Positions 44,878 through 53,765 are shown, numbered from the stretch's first letter. The stretch: 64,000 nt of DNA from Bacteroidia bacterium (GCA_030430205.1 JAUIGE010000004.1:124001-188000); one strand, 5' to 3'. Notes: generated by a model not told the origin, from the letters alone. Made by a program: numbers and translations.

Positions 44878-45711
44878 ATGAAAACCGACTTCATCCATTA
44901 TACATCAGAAGACAACCTGCTGAGAATCAGTATGTACGGTGAGTTTGGCGACAGGCCTTGCCTGTTGTATGTGCATGGATTGAAGGGATTTAAAGATTGG
45001 GGATTTGTGCCTTATGCAGGCGAATATTTTGCCAAACGGGGCATGACTTTCATTGCCTTCAATTTTTCGCATAATGGAGTAGGGGAGGACCTGATGACTT
45101 TCACGGAGGAAGAAAAATTTTCCCGCAATACCTTCTCCCTGGAGGTCAGTGAAGTACGTGAGGTAGTGCGATTGATTATGCATACCGATTTTTTCGGTGA
45201 TTACCTGGTCAGCCATGAGTTGGGGATCATCGGCCACAGCCGCGGAGGAGGGATAGCTTTATTGGCTGCCTCGCAGTCTCCTGATATAAAGGCTGCGGCT
45301 ACCTGGGCGAGTGTATCTACTTTTGACCGCTGGGACAAAAAAACGCGGCAGGCCTGGAAGAAAAAAGGCTACCACGAAGTGGTCAACAGCCGCACCGGAC
45401 AGGTGCTGCACATGGGCCTGGGGATGCTGGCAGATGTTGAAAAAAACAGCAAAAGTACCCTCAATGTCCTCGAAGCAGCCAAAAACCTGCAAAAACCTCT
45501 CTTGTTGCTACACGGCAGCGATGACGAAGCCGTGCCCTACTACGAAGTAGAGACCCTCAATATCTATGCTGATACTGCCCTGACACAGATGAAACTCATC
45601 CCCGGTTCAGGACATACTTTTGGGGCGAAGCACCCCTTTGAGGGCAGCAATCCTGCCCTGGAGCTCCTGTTGGGACATACGCTTGATTTTTTTCAGGCGG
45701 AGTTGCGGTAG
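44878..45711 (+). CDS. Alpha/beta hydrolase
   Basis: 277 residues. YVHGLKGFKDWG near 30 is the oxyanion loop, GHSRGG near 120 the nucleophile elbow with Ser, HGSDDEAVP the Asp region, and GSGHTFG the catalytic His. No signal peptide. It resembles cytosolic dienelactone-hydrolase or lysophospholipase-like proteins; the substrate is unknown. The gene is followed by a hairpin at 45784. Confidence 0.88.
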   Translation: MKTDFIHYTSEDNLLRISMYGEFGDRPCLLYVHGLKGFKDWGFVPYAGEYFAKRGMTFIAFNFSHNGVGEDLMTFTEEEKFSRNTFSLEVSEVREVVRLIMHTDFFGDYLVSHELGIIGHSRGGGIALLAASQSPDIKAAATWASVSTFDRWDKKTRQAWKKKGYHEVVNSRTGQVLHMGLGMLADVEKNSKSTLNVLEAAKNLQKPLLLLHGSDDEAVPYYEVETLNIYADTALTQMKLIPGSGHTFGAKHPFEGSNPALELLLGHTLDFFQAELR

Positions 45712-45783
45712 CATATCCTTTTGAATTCTCAGTTTAACCTGACAACTTCCAAAGCAGGATAGAGAGCCGGTTTATGAATTCAT

Positions 45784-45816
45784 GGACACCAAACGACAAG
45801 TCGAAGTTGGGTGTCC
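45784..45816 (+). terminator. Hairpin after the hydrolase gene
   Basis: GGACACCAAAC pairs with GTTGGGTGTCC (one mismatch) around an 11-base loop, 72 bases after the stop. No T run. The gap 45712-45920 holds nothing else I can support. Confidence 0.4.
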
Positions 45817-45920
45817 CGTTGATGAGGATCTCAAGGTTTATTGCTTTGTGCTCTGAATACTTGCCATAAAATTGATTTTTACGTAAAATCATATAGGATA
45901 AAAAAAACGGATTAATAACT

Positions 45921-46166
45921 ATGGACAATTCCTTAATCATACCAATAGAAGTGTTGGAACAGGCAAAAATGACAGCTCAGGAGTTGGCAGTAGAAATTGC
46001 TGTGTATTTATATGAAAAAAAACGCCTAACGATGGGACAAGCAAAGCGGGTTGCAGGTTTAGGACAAATCGCTTTTCAACATGAATTGGCTAAAAGAGGG
46101 GTTTATATTCATTATAATTTAGCTGATTTTGAAAAAGACATAAAAAACTTAGGCATTCAACTTTAG
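45921..46166 (+). CDS. UPF0175-family antitoxin
   Basis: 81 residues, full family length. The chain ELAVEIAVYLYEKKRLTMGQ followed by AKRVAGLGQIAFQHELAKRG matches UPF0175 proteins (short helical DNA-binding-like proteins beside DUF3368 PIN-like toxins). The toxin frame starts 3 bases after the stop, the normal layout of the pair. Region is AT-rich compared with the flanks, hinting at transfer. The protein looks intact although its toxin partner is not. Confidence 0.8.
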   Translation: MDNSLIIPIEVLEQAKMTAQELAVEIAVYLYEKKRLTMGQAKRVAGLGQIAFQHELAKRGVYIHYNLADFEKDIKNLGIQL

Positions 46167-46169
46167 AAA

Positions 46170-46941
46170 ATGATCGTAGTTAGTGATACCTCGCCCATCT
46201 CCAATTTGATTCAAATTGGCAAGTTGGAACTCCTGGAACTGCTTTATAAAAAGGTTATTATTCCGTCAACTGTTTAAAATGAGTTGGCTTTTTTGGATTT
46301 TCAGGAAGAAAAGCTCAAATCAGAAAAATGGATTGTTGCTGAAAAAATCAGTAATCAAGTTCTTCTCGATGAATTGTCAACAAGGGTTGATTTAGGTGAA
46401 GCCGAAGCAATGGTTTTAGCAATTGAATTGCAGGCTGATTTATTGTTAATTGATGAACAAGCCGGTAGAAAGGTAGCAGAAGAGTTGGGTTTAACCATTA
46501 CAGGAGTTTTAGGCATTTTATTAGTACAGGACAAAAAATGAAACCTATGAATGATGAACAATCCCAAAGTCCCGAAGGGACGTCATATTCCAGGATCGGG
46601 CAAAGCCCGATCATTCGATTAACACCAGGCATTAAAGCCCTGAAAGGGCGATATATTGGGTATGGCGTTTTAAGATATGTCGTCCTTTCAGGACTTCTAT
46701 GGGAGTCGTTCACCTTCATGGGGCTTCGCCCCATGCTGAATATAGCGTCCCTTCGGGACTTTTGGAGGCTTGCCTGAAAAATTGTCCTGTACTGAAAGGC
46801 ATTTTAATATTAGCAAAGCAGAAGGGATTGATAGACAAAGTAAAGCCGTTAATGGTGAAATTGAGGGATGATGCCCTTTTCAGAGTCCAGCCGGGCTTAT
46901 TTGATACTATTTTAAAAATGGTGGGAGAAGCTGATGATTAA
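46170..46941 (+). pseudogene. DUF3368 PIN-like toxin, broken by a stop codon and an insertion
   Basis: The frame opens MIVVSDTSPISNLIQIGKLE, the start of a PIN-like DUF3368 toxin with the first catalytic Asp. A TAA at 46275-46277 stops it where the family has an aromatic (TV-stop-NELA); the frame then goes on with EKWIVAEKIS, GEAEAMVLAIEL and LLLIDEQAGR. At 46521 a 277-base element interrupts the gene inside TGVLGIL; after its right copy of the 9-base duplication (46798) the same frame continues ILILAKQKGLIDKVKPLM to the stop at 46941. Removing the element restores one continuous frame apart from the nonsense codon, so the toxin has been inactivated twice. Confidence 0.85.
46521..46797. mobile_element. 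Non-autonomous inverted-repeat element in the toxin gene
   Basis: 277 bases with no transposase. TTAGTACAGGACA at 46521-46533 and TGTCCTGTACT at 46783-46793 are inverted terminal repeats (right end has two extra bases before the duplication). The target GGCATTTTA is present on both sides (46512-46520 and 46798-46806), a 9-base duplication. The inside is a chain of small palindromes (GTCCCGAAGGGAC, GGGCAAAGCCC, AGCCCTGAAAGGGC, GGGGCTTCGCCCC, GTCCCTTCGGGAC), typical of MITE- or REP-like elements. Confidence 0.85.
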
Positions 46942-46997
46942 ATTTTCTCATCCTACTAGACATTTTGCCTGGTTAGCCAACCTGAAGAGAAGATTTA

Positions 46998-47077
46998 GAC
47001 AGGATAAACATGATTTTCAGGATTTACAAGAAAAACTAATGGCATCCTGTTAATCCTGAAAATCCTGTAATCCTGTC
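46998..47077. repeat. Imperfect inverted repeat (ATCCTG units)
   Basis: GACAGGAT and GATTTTCAGGATT on the left match AATCCTGAAAATC and ATCCTGTC on the right. It lies before the permease gene and may fold into a long hairpin. Confidence 0.6.
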
Positions 47078-47159
47078 AAAAAAGGAGGTATGACAATTTT
47101 GTCTGGTAGTATAAAATTTTCTCTTCCAGGCTCTATACAACTTTTCTTATCTTCGCGAC

Positions 47160-48464
47160 ATGAATTTATTCAAACTGAGTTGGGCCAATTTGCGGGCCAA
47201 GCCGCTGTCTACTTTCCTGAGCTTATTGCTCCTGACGATGGGGGTAGGCATCATATCGCTGCTGCTTTTGCTGAATAAGCAAGTAGATGAGCAGTTCAAA
47301 AAGAACATCAGAGGCATTGACATGGTGGTGGGTGCCAAGGGCAGCCCATTGCAGCTGATTTTATCAGCTGTATACCATATCGACAACCCTACGGGTAATA
47401 TCTCCAAAGCCGAAGCGGACCAATTGGCCCGCCATCCCCTGGTCAAAAAATCCATTCCCATGGCTTATGGCGACAACCTGAAAGGTTACCGCATCCTCGG
47501 GACTGACACCAGTTATGTGAGTCATTACAAAGGCGAAATCGCCTCTGGAAGACTTTGGGAAAAGACCATGGAAGCCACCATCGGTGCTACTGCCGCAGAG
47601 CGTCTGGGCCTGAAAATAGGCGACGCCTTTTACGGGGCCCATGGGCTGGACGCGGATAGCGACGATATTCACAAAAACAGGGAATATGTGGTCGTGGGCT
47701 TGTTGAAGCCAAGTGGGACGGTCCTGGATCAGCTGATTTTGACAGAGGTGTCAAGCCTTTGGGCGGTCCATGAGAAGCCAAAGGAGGAGGAAGAAGAGAA
47801 GCAGGAAGAGGGAGGCGAGACCAGGCCTGATGAGGAGATTACAGCTATGCTGATTAAGTTTCGCTCGCCTATGGGCATGGTGATGATGCCGCGCTATGTG
47901 AATGAAAATACCAATATGCAGGCAGCCATGCCTGCTTATGAGATGGCCCGCCTCAATGAAAATATGGGAGTAGGCATCACTTTGCTGCAAAGTATCGCTA
48001 TTCTGATCATCATTATTTCGGGGATCAGTGTCTTTGTTTCCCTGTATAATTCTTTGAAAGACCGCAAATACGAGCTTGCGCTGATGCGTAGCATGGGCGC
48101 TTCTAGAAGAAAAGTCTTCTTTCTTATTATTATTGAAGGCCTCATTCTATCACTTATTGGTTTTATTCTTGGAATCATTCTAAGTAGGATCGCAGTATTG
48201 ATTCTTGGGAATATGATGGAAAATAACTATCGTTATCAGTTTTCAATCTGGACTATTCACGAAACAACAATTGATCTGCTCTATTATATAAAAAAATGGT
48301 TTGGAGATCTGGGGTTTCTGGATTCGGATGATGGAGTAATTAAAGTTCCGACTGACTTTTTACTTCTTTTGGGAACGCTGTTTATTGGAATTCTTTCCGC
48401 AATAATTCCAGCAGTAGGCGCGGCAAAAACGGATATACATAAAACACTGTCTGATTCACATTAA
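47160..48464 (+). CDS. ABC transporter permease, FtsX/MacB type
   Basis: 434 residues: an N-terminal membrane helix (STFLSLLLLTMGVGIISLLLLLN), a periplasmic domain (~45-270) with GIDMVVGAKGSPLQLIL and an acidic insert (EEEEKQEEGG), and three C-terminal helices from ~275. MRSMGASRRKVFFLIIIEG is the coupling-helix region of the FtsX fold. GAKGSPLQ is typical of the permeases linked to DUF3299 proteins. The base use changes near 48110, the last third being much richer in A/T. First gene of a run with three CFFCG proteins; 28 bases to the next. TATCTTCG just before the ATG suggests a leaderless start (weak). Confidence 0.85.
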   Translation: MNLFKLSWANLRAKPLSTFLSLLLLTMGVGIISLLLLLNKQVDEQFKKNIRGIDMVVGAKGSPLQLILSAVYHIDNPTGNISKAEADQLARHPLVKKSIPMAYGDNLKGYRILGTDTSYVSHYKGEIASGRLWEKTMEATIGATAAERLGLKIGDAFYGAHGLDADSDDIHKNREYVVVGLLKPSGTVLDQLILTEVSSLWAVHEKPKEEEEEKQEEGGETRPDEEITAMLIKFRSPMGMVMMPRYVNENTNMQAAMPAYEMARLNENMGVGITLLQSIAILIIIISGISVFVSLYNSLKDRKYELALMRSMGASRRKVFFLIIIEGLILSLIGFILGIILSRIAVLILGNMMENNYRYQFSIWTIHETTIDLLYYIKKWFGDLGFLDSDDGVIKVPTDFLLLLGTLFIGILSAIIPAVGAAKTDIHKTLSDSH

Positions 48465-48492
48465 TGAGCTCATCCAAACGTTAATATAGGAC

Positions 48493-48942
48493 ATGAGATT
48501 ATTTATAAGCCGGATCATGGGCATAGTATGCCTGCTAGGGTGCCTGGGCATGCAGGCGCGGGCGCAAGTCGCAGTCAATTGGGAACAATTGGGAGACATC
48601 AGCTTCGCTGTCAAAAACAGCCATTCTGATGACATGATATGGAACAAACCCAAGTTTGGAGATAGCCTGAAGGAGCTCGATGGAAAACAAATAAGAATAT
48701 CGGGCTATATGTTGCCCTTAACCGTGGACAGAAAAGAATATATCCTTTCGCGCTATCACTTCTCCGAATGCTTTTTTTGTGGAAATGGAGGCCCTGAAAC
48801 GGTCATGGAATTGAAACTGAAACAAGAAATTAAAAAAGTCGTTTTAGATCATCCGGTAGATTTTGTGGGGACATTTCGTCTAAACAAAACACCTTATGAG
48901 TTGGTCTTTGTGTTGGAAGAAGCGGTTTTGGTTAGGAAATGA
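48493..48942 (+). CDS. CFFCG-motif periplasmic protein 1 (DUF3299-like)
   Basis: 149 residues with a signal peptide (GIVCLLGCLGMQARA). WEQLGDISFAV, ELDGKQIRISGYMLPL, and SECFFCGNGGPETVMEL are shared with the next two genes. The family pattern GxxLPL...CFFCG-GPE resembles DUF3299 proteins that accompany MacB-like ABC transporters in pseudomonads. The Cys pair could bind a metal or form a disulfide. Lies 28 bases after the permease. Confidence 0.7.
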   Translation: MRLFISRIMGIVCLLGCLGMQARAQVAVNWEQLGDISFAVKNSHSDDMIWNKPKFGDSLKELDGKQIRISGYMLPLTVDRKEYILSRYHFSECFFCGNGGPETVMELKLKQEIKKVVLDHPVDFVGTFRLNKTPYELVFVLEEAVLVRK

Positions 48943-48995
48943 GAGGATGAGGAGATGAGAGGATGAGCAGATTGGGGTTCCTTTTAACAGATTTT

Positions 48996-49427
48996 ATGAG
49001 AAGCTTTTTCGTTATATTTTTTATTTTAGTTGGAGCTGTCCGGGTACAGGCTCAAGCTCCTATTTCGTGGAAAACATTAGAGGATGTAGAATTTGCTTAT
49101 ACCTTTGTGGAAGCAAAAAATGACTGGAAAAAAGCAGCTTCTTTTGGCGAAAAAGTAAAGGCTTTGGAGGGGAAAGAAATCGAAATGAAAGGCTATTTGC
49201 TGCCTTTGGACATAGAAGGGGGATTGGTCGTGCTTTCAGCCTTTCCTTTCAGCAGTTGTTTTTTTTGCGGAGGAGCGGGGCCGGAATCAGTGATAGAGCT
49301 ACATTTTAAAAAATCAAAAATCAAATTCAAACCAGACGAATACGCAACCATATCAGGCATTTTTCGGTTAAATACCGATGAATTTGCCTTAAGCTATGTG
49401 CTTGAAAATGCGAAAAGAGTCGATTAA
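48996..49427 (+). CDS. CFFCG-motif periplasmic protein 2 (DUF3299-like)
   Basis: 143 residues from ATG 48996, chosen because it opens a signal peptide (MRSFFVIFFILVGAVRVQA); the upstream ATG at 48963 lies inside a GCAGAT-type repeat. WKTLEDVEFAYTF, ALEGKEIEMKGYLLPLDI and SSCFFCGGAGPESVIELHFK match the neighbours. 9 bases before protein 3. Function unknown. Confidence 0.7.
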   Translation: MRSFFVIFFILVGAVRVQAQAPISWKTLEDVEFAYTFVEAKNDWKKAASFGEKVKALEGKEIEMKGYLLPLDIEGGLVVLSAFPFSSCFFCGGAGPESVIELHFKKSKIKFKPDEYATISGIFRLNTDEFALSYVLENAKRVD

Positions 49428-49436
49428 TTTTACGCC

Positions 49437-50018
49437 ATGCAATCCTTAAAATATATTATTCCCGTCATATTGGTGCTTGTGCTTATCAGCGTAGGCATGT
49501 ATTTTTTTGGCGATCAGGTCGCCGCTTCCGGCCCGGACAATGATCTGGAAAATACAGCCATCGCTGTTTCGGAGGAAGATTCCCTCGCCCAGATTCCCCA
49601 AAACTACGTTCCCCAAAAATCCGAGGATGTACCAGGCTATTACGACATATCGTGGATAGATCTGGCCGATGTTAAGTTTGAACCTAAATATTATAAGGAA
49701 GCAAACCAAAACCTGCTGTTCCCCACTTTTGGCGTTCGCCCGCTGGCTTTGAAAGACAAGCCCATTGTCTTACCTGGCTATGTGCTTCCCACCGATGTCG
49801 AAAAGGGTATCTATGTGCTTTCTGCCTTTACCATGAGTTCCTGCTTTTTCTGTGGAGCCGCTGGCCCTGAGTCTGTGGTACAGCTCAAATTCAAGCCCGG
49901 GCACCGGGAATACAAAATGGACGAGTGGATCAAATTCAAAGGTACCCTCCGTCTGAATGATTCAGACATAGACCAGCTCAATTATATCATTGAGGATGCG
50001 GAAGAGGTGGAGGAGTGA
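49437..50018 (+). CDS. CFFCG-motif periplasmic protein 3 (DUF3299-like), membrane-anchored
   Basis: 193 residues. Unlike the two before it, the N-terminal hydrophobic run (IIPVILVLVLISVGMYFFG) looks like an uncleaved anchor, followed by a ~45-residue linker. Then WIDLADVKFEPK, DKPIVLPGYVLPTDVEKG and SSCFFCGAAGPESVVQLKFK. The three genes form a tandem family with their own divergence, not a recent triplication. It is convergent with the MarR gene. Confidence 0.72.
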   Translation: MQSLKYIIPVILVLVLISVGMYFFGDQVAASGPDNDLENTAIAVSEEDSLAQIPQNYVPQKSEDVPGYYDISWIDLADVKFEPKYYKEANQNLLFPTFGVRPLALKDKPIVLPGYVLPTDVEKGIYVLSAFTMSSCFFCGAAGPESVVQLKFKPGHREYKMDEWIKFKGTLRLNDSDIDQLNYIIEDAEEVEE

Positions 50019-50032
50019 GCAGATCGGACTAT

Positions 50033-50482
50033 TTAGCCTTTCATTTTATTGAGTAACTCGATCAGGGTTTCTACTTCGTCGTCGGTGAGGCGGGAAGTAT
50101 GCTCGTCTATGGTTTCAATTTTCTGGTGAATTTCTGCCAGAAGGGCTATGCCTTCAGGAGTAATCAATACCTCCGCTGCACGCTTGTCATGCTTGCAGGG
50201 CTGCTTTTTTACCAGATTTTTTTTTACAAGCCGATCTATCAGACGGGAAGTATCAGACATCTGATCACTCATGCAATCCCTGATTTGCATGATGCCTTGT
50301 GGGGTTCGGGGCTCCTCGCTGAGGATTTGAAGGATGTCCAGCTGCTTGGCGGTGATGTCATAGGGATCGAGGAAACTTTTGATTTGGCAATTGAGGCGGG
50401 AGGCTGCGCCAAGTAAGTAAAAGCGCAGTTTTTGGTGCGCTGAGACAAAAGTTTGGGTGGTGGTTTCGTTGAGGGATGCCAT
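50033..50482 (-). CDS. MarR-family regulator
   Basis: 149 residues. Helix-turn-helix region QLDILQILSEEPRTPQGIMQIRDCMSDQMSDTSRLIDRLVKKNLV, wing with DKRAAEVLITPEG, then the dimer helices. The Asp-Arg of the wing is present. MarR proteins usually repress neighbouring transport or stress genes and respond to small ligands or to cysteine oxidation; there are two Cys here (DCM, QPCK). The gene is divergent from the MFS transporter at 50579, its likely target (97 bases between starts). Confidence 0.9.
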   Translation of the reverse strand: MASLNETTTQTFVSAHQKLRFYLLGAASRLNCQIKSFLDPYDITAKQLDILQILSEEPRTPQGIMQIRDCMSDQMSDTSRLIDRLVKKNLVKKQPCKHDKRAAEVLITPEGIALLAEIHQKIETIDEHTSRLTDDEVETLIELLNKMKG

Positions 50483-50578
50483 GTGGAAAGGGTAAAATTT
50501 CTGGATAGTACGGAAAAAAAGCCAAACTGATGTTTAAACAGTGGATTTTGTGCTTTATTGCATTTCAAATACAACTAG

Positions 50579-51751
50579 ATGAAAAGCCCCTCTCTCAAGG
50601 GTACCAAAACGACCCTACTGCTCGGCAGCGCGCTTACAGTCATGTCAGCCGCGCTGATCGCACCCTCTCTGCCCCAGATGGCAGAGGCTTTTGGAGGGGA
50701 TGAAAAAGCTACGCTTTTATCCAAAACCATCCTGACCGCCCCGGCGATCGTCATCGCCATTTTTTCGCCCTTTGCGGGCTGGATACTCGACCGCTTTGGC
50801 AGGATAAAGATTTTCTTTATCGCCCTCGTTTTGTATGCCCTGGCGGGCTCTGCGGGCCTGTATCTGGAATCACCCGACAGCTTTTTGCTGAGCCGGGGCT
50901 TCTTTGGCATCATGGTCGCCATCGTGATGACGGTGACTACCACCCTGGTGGGGGATTATTTTGTGGGGGAAGAAAGAAAGCAATTTGTCGGTTACCAAAG
51001 CGCTACCATGGCCTTTGGAGCAGGTGTGCTGGTGATGCTCGCTGGTTTTTTGGCGGACATCAATTGGCGTTTTCCCTTTGCGATTTATACGGCTTCGCTC
51101 ATCGTGCTGGTTTTGGGGGTGAAATACCTGTGGGAACCGGAGATAGGGGGCAGTGGGGGAGTTGGCAGTGGGCAGTTGGCAGGGGGTGGGAAGGATGAAA
51201 AGACGCCATTTTGGCCTGTATTTATGGTTTATTTTGGGACTTTGGTGGGCTTGATTCTTTTTTACCTGATTCCTACGCAGTCTACTTTTTTGCTGAAAGA
51301 AATGGGCATTGAATCCAATCTGGTGGCAAGCGGCGGGCTGATCATCTCCACCGTTTTTGCAGCGGCAGTTGCGCTTTCCTATCCCCGCTTCAAGCGCCGC
51401 CTGCGCTACGCGCAGATTTACGCGCTTTGCTTCGCCCTCATCGCCATCGGATTCCTGCTGGTCTATACCAGCACTTCCGTCATCGGCGTGATCCTCGCCT
51501 TCGCCTTCGCCGGAGCAGGCTCCGGCTTCTTTATGCCCAACGCCAGCCTCAGCCTCATGGAGGTAGCACCCGAAAAGCAGCGCGGCCGCGTCATCGGCGG
51601 CATGGTCTCCGCCGCCTTTTTGGGACAGTTCCTGTCCCCGATCGTCTCCCAGCCCATCCTCAAAGCGACTTCGCTTTCGGAGCTGTTTCTCTGGGGAGCT
51701 GTGGCTTCCCTGCTGCTGGCGGGGGTGTTTCTTTTGATTCGATTGAAATGA
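50579..51751 (+). CDS. MFS transporter with in-frame repeat in the central loop
   Basis: 390 residues, about twelve helices. The MFS signature after helix 2 is GWILDRFGRIKIF. The central cytoplasmic loop (residues ~190-206) reads GGSGGVGSGQLAGGG and is encoded by a TTGGCAGT-type repeat tract (51146-51191), so the intergenic repeat sits in frame inside the gene. Adjacent to a divergent MarR gene, as in drug-efflux pairs. Substrate unknown. Confidence 0.88.
   Translation: MKSPSLKGTKTTLLLGSALTVMSAALIAPSLPQMAEAFGGDEKATLLSKTILTAPAIVIAIFSPFAGWILDRFGRIKIFFIALVLYALAGSAGLYLESPDSFLLSRGFFGIMVAIVMTVTTTLVGDYFVGEERKQFVGYQSATMAFGAGVLVMLAGFLADINWRFPFAIYTASLIVLVLGVKYLWEPEIGGSGGVGSGQLAGGGKDEKTPFWPVFMVYFGTLVGLILFYLIPTQSTFLLKEMGIESNLVASGGLIISTVFAAAVALSYPRFKRRLRYAQIYALCFALIAIGFLLVYTSTSVIGVILAFAFAGAGSGFFMPNASLSLMEVAPEKQRGRVIGGMVSAAFLGQFLSPIVSQPILKATSLSELFLWGAVASLLLAGVFLLIRLK
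51146..51191. repeat. TTGGCAGT-type tract inside the MFS gene
   Basis: GGGGGCAGTGGGGGAGTTGG and following units match the intergenic TTGGCAGT family at 28878. It is in frame and codes Gly/Ser-rich residues. Confidence 0.75.
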
Positions 51752-51872
51752 TTTGGCCGGATTGTATCCGGTTACGATGGCTAATGGCGCAAAAGAGCTT
51801 ATCCTATAAGCTAATTTCGAAATAGTTCTTGTACTTGAACTCAAACTAAAACTCAAACTAATCTTACCCCCT

Positions 51873-53552
51873 CTACATCTTCTCCTCCACAAAAGCCAGA
51901 ATCCTCGCTTTCACCTCTTCCGAGCGCGCCCGCAGCTCTGCGAGCTGCGTCTTCATCCTTTCAATATAGCCAGTATCCTTGATGCTGCCGAGGTTAATCC
52001 GCACATTGAGGGCTGCGCCCTCGATGGCTGTGTGCACACAAAGTGCGCCTACGGCTGCGTCTGTGATGGAGTTGGGGTTGCCTACCCGGGCCATGGCTTC
52101 TATTAGCGGATAGGCGCTAAAGGCGGTTTCCATGATTTGAAAGGGCACATTGGCGGCTTGCTGGTTGGCGGCTTCCATGGCCGCCTGGCGGGCCTCTTTT
52201 TCGGCATCGGTGCCTTTGGGCAGGCGGATGGCGGCGATGACGCCGTTGAAAGAGTCGGTGTCCTCATCAATCAGAGCGATGAGGTGATCTTTGATCTGCT
52301 GGCCTTTCAGGCCCCATTCGCTGAACTCATCCACCCGCGCGTCCCAGCCGCGCTTGTTGCCGGAGAGGTTGGCGACCATGGTGCCCAGAGAAGCGCCCAG
52401 GGCGCCTGTGAGCGCGGCGGCGGAGCCGCCGCCAGGAGCAGGGCTATCGCTGGCTAGCTGATCGTTAAACGCTTTCAGCGTCATGTCTGCAAGGCCGGGG
52501 GCCTTGTCGGCAGCGATGGCGTATTCGATGATCTTTTTCTGCGGATCAAATTCGCTCAACTCATCCAGCCCCAATGATTTGATGGCTATGTGGATCAATT
52601 CTTTTTCATTTACCCCCAAAGCCACGCCTTGCTGCTTCAGGTAAAACAAGCCTGCATCTACCATCGCTTTTTTGGGAATCAGACCAATCAATTCTGAGCC
52701 CGTTACGCGCAGGCCGCGCGCATTGGCAGATTTACGTGCTTCTTCGAAGACCACATGCACCGGCGTTTCGGTGATATTGGTCAGGTTGGCTGACACCTGG
52801 GCGATGCCGTATTCTTCTACATACCAGCCGATGGCTTTCACATATTTACAGGCACCAGCCTCACGCACGGGTTCGCCTGTGGCATCCAATACTTTTTTGC
52901 CCGTAGGCGTGCCGTCCTCTGTTTTTACACGGCCTTTTTCGCGTATGTCAAAGGCGACAGAATTGGCCCTGCGGGTGGATTGGCTGTTGAGGTTGATGTT
53001 GTAGGCGACGAGGAAGTCGCGCACACCGATGACGGTCTGGCCTGAAAAGGCATTGTATTTCTGTGGGCCGTAGTCCGGCTTCCACTCGTCTTTGTATATT
53101 TTTTCCGCAAAACCCTCATACTCCCCTGCGCGAATCACGGCCAGGTTGGTGCGTTGAGGGCTTTTAGCGGCTTTTTCATATAAATAAACAGGAATATTCA
53201 ACTCTTCGCCTACACGTTGCGCAAGCCGGTTGGCATAGCCTATTGCTTCTTCATCAGACACATTGCTGATAGGAATCAGCGGACATACATCGGTCGCGCC
53301 CATGCGCGGATGCGTGCCATGCTGCTTGCGCATGTCGATCAGTTCGCCAGCTTTTTTGATGCCCTGAAGGGCAGCTTCAATCACCGCATCCGGCGATCCG
53401 ACAAAAGTCACAACCGTGCGGTTGGTAGAGGCACCTGGATCAACATCCAGCAATTTGACGCCTTCTACGGCCTCGATAGCATCGGTGATTTGTTTTATCA
53501 CGGCCATGTCGCGGCCTTCGCTGAAATTGGGAACACATTCTATAAGTTTCAT
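51873..53552 (-). CDS. ftcD: Formimidoyltransferase-cyclodeaminase
   Basis: 559 residues from ATG 53552, normal for the two-domain enzyme. N-terminal formiminotransferase (IECVPNFSEGRD, LDVDPGASTNRTVVTFVG, HPRMGATDVCPLIPI) moves the formimino group from formiminoglutamate to THF; C-terminal cyclodeaminase (LASDSPAPGGGSAAALTGAL, from ~345) makes methenyl-THF. It is the last step of histidine breakdown into one-carbon units. No other hut gene is near. Divergent from the RluA gene. Confidence 0.96.
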   Translation of the reverse strand: MKLIECVPNFSEGRDMAVIKQITDAIEAVEGVKLLDVDPGASTNRTVVTFVGSPDAVIEAALQGIKKAGELIDMRKQHGTHPRMGATDVCPLIPISNVSDEEAIGYANRLAQRVGEELNIPVYLYEKAAKSPQRTNLAVIRAGEYEGFAEKIYKDEWKPDYGPQKYNAFSGQTVIGVRDFLVAYNINLNSQSTRRANSVAFDIREKGRVKTEDGTPTGKKVLDATGEPVREAGACKYVKAIGWYVEEYGIAQVSANLTNITETPVHVVFEEARKSANARGLRVTGSELIGLIPKKAMVDAGLFYLKQQGVALGVNEKELIHIAIKSLGLDELSEFDPQKKIIEYAIAADKAPGLADMTLKAFNDQLASDSPAPGGGSAAALTGALGASLGTMVANLSGNKRGWDARVDEFSEWGLKGQQIKDHLIALIDEDTDSFNGVIAAIRLPKGTDAEKEARQAAMEAANQQAANVPFQIMETAFSAYPLIEAMARVGNPNSITDAAVGALCVHTAIEGAALNVRINLGSIKDTGYIERMKTQLAELRARSEEVKARILAFVEEKM

Positions 53553-53765
53553 GGGAGGAGAATTTGAAAATGAGGAAATTTGAGGATGAGAGAATGGAAG
53601 AGGGACACTGATTTTCACCGCTGAGACGGATTTACGCATGATGATAAAACAGTTCAATTCAGTCTCATCTGTGTATATCTGTGTCAACTCCTCATTGTCG
53701 AATCGCGCCGCAAAACTAGCTTTTTCAATGATAAAGCCGCAATTTTGCAGCATAAAATAAAAATT

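Noticed and set aside
45734..45940. 68-residue minus-strand ORF before the antitoxin
   Set aside because: It overlaps the antitoxin start and a hairpin; no recognisable family, though a remnant cannot be excluded.
46498..46777. ORFs inside the 277-base element
   Set aside because: They read palindromes of a transposase-less element on both strands.
53553..53753. Longer ftcD N-terminus
   Set aside because: The 67 extra residues are not part of formiminotransferases; the family starts at MKLIECVPNFSEG.
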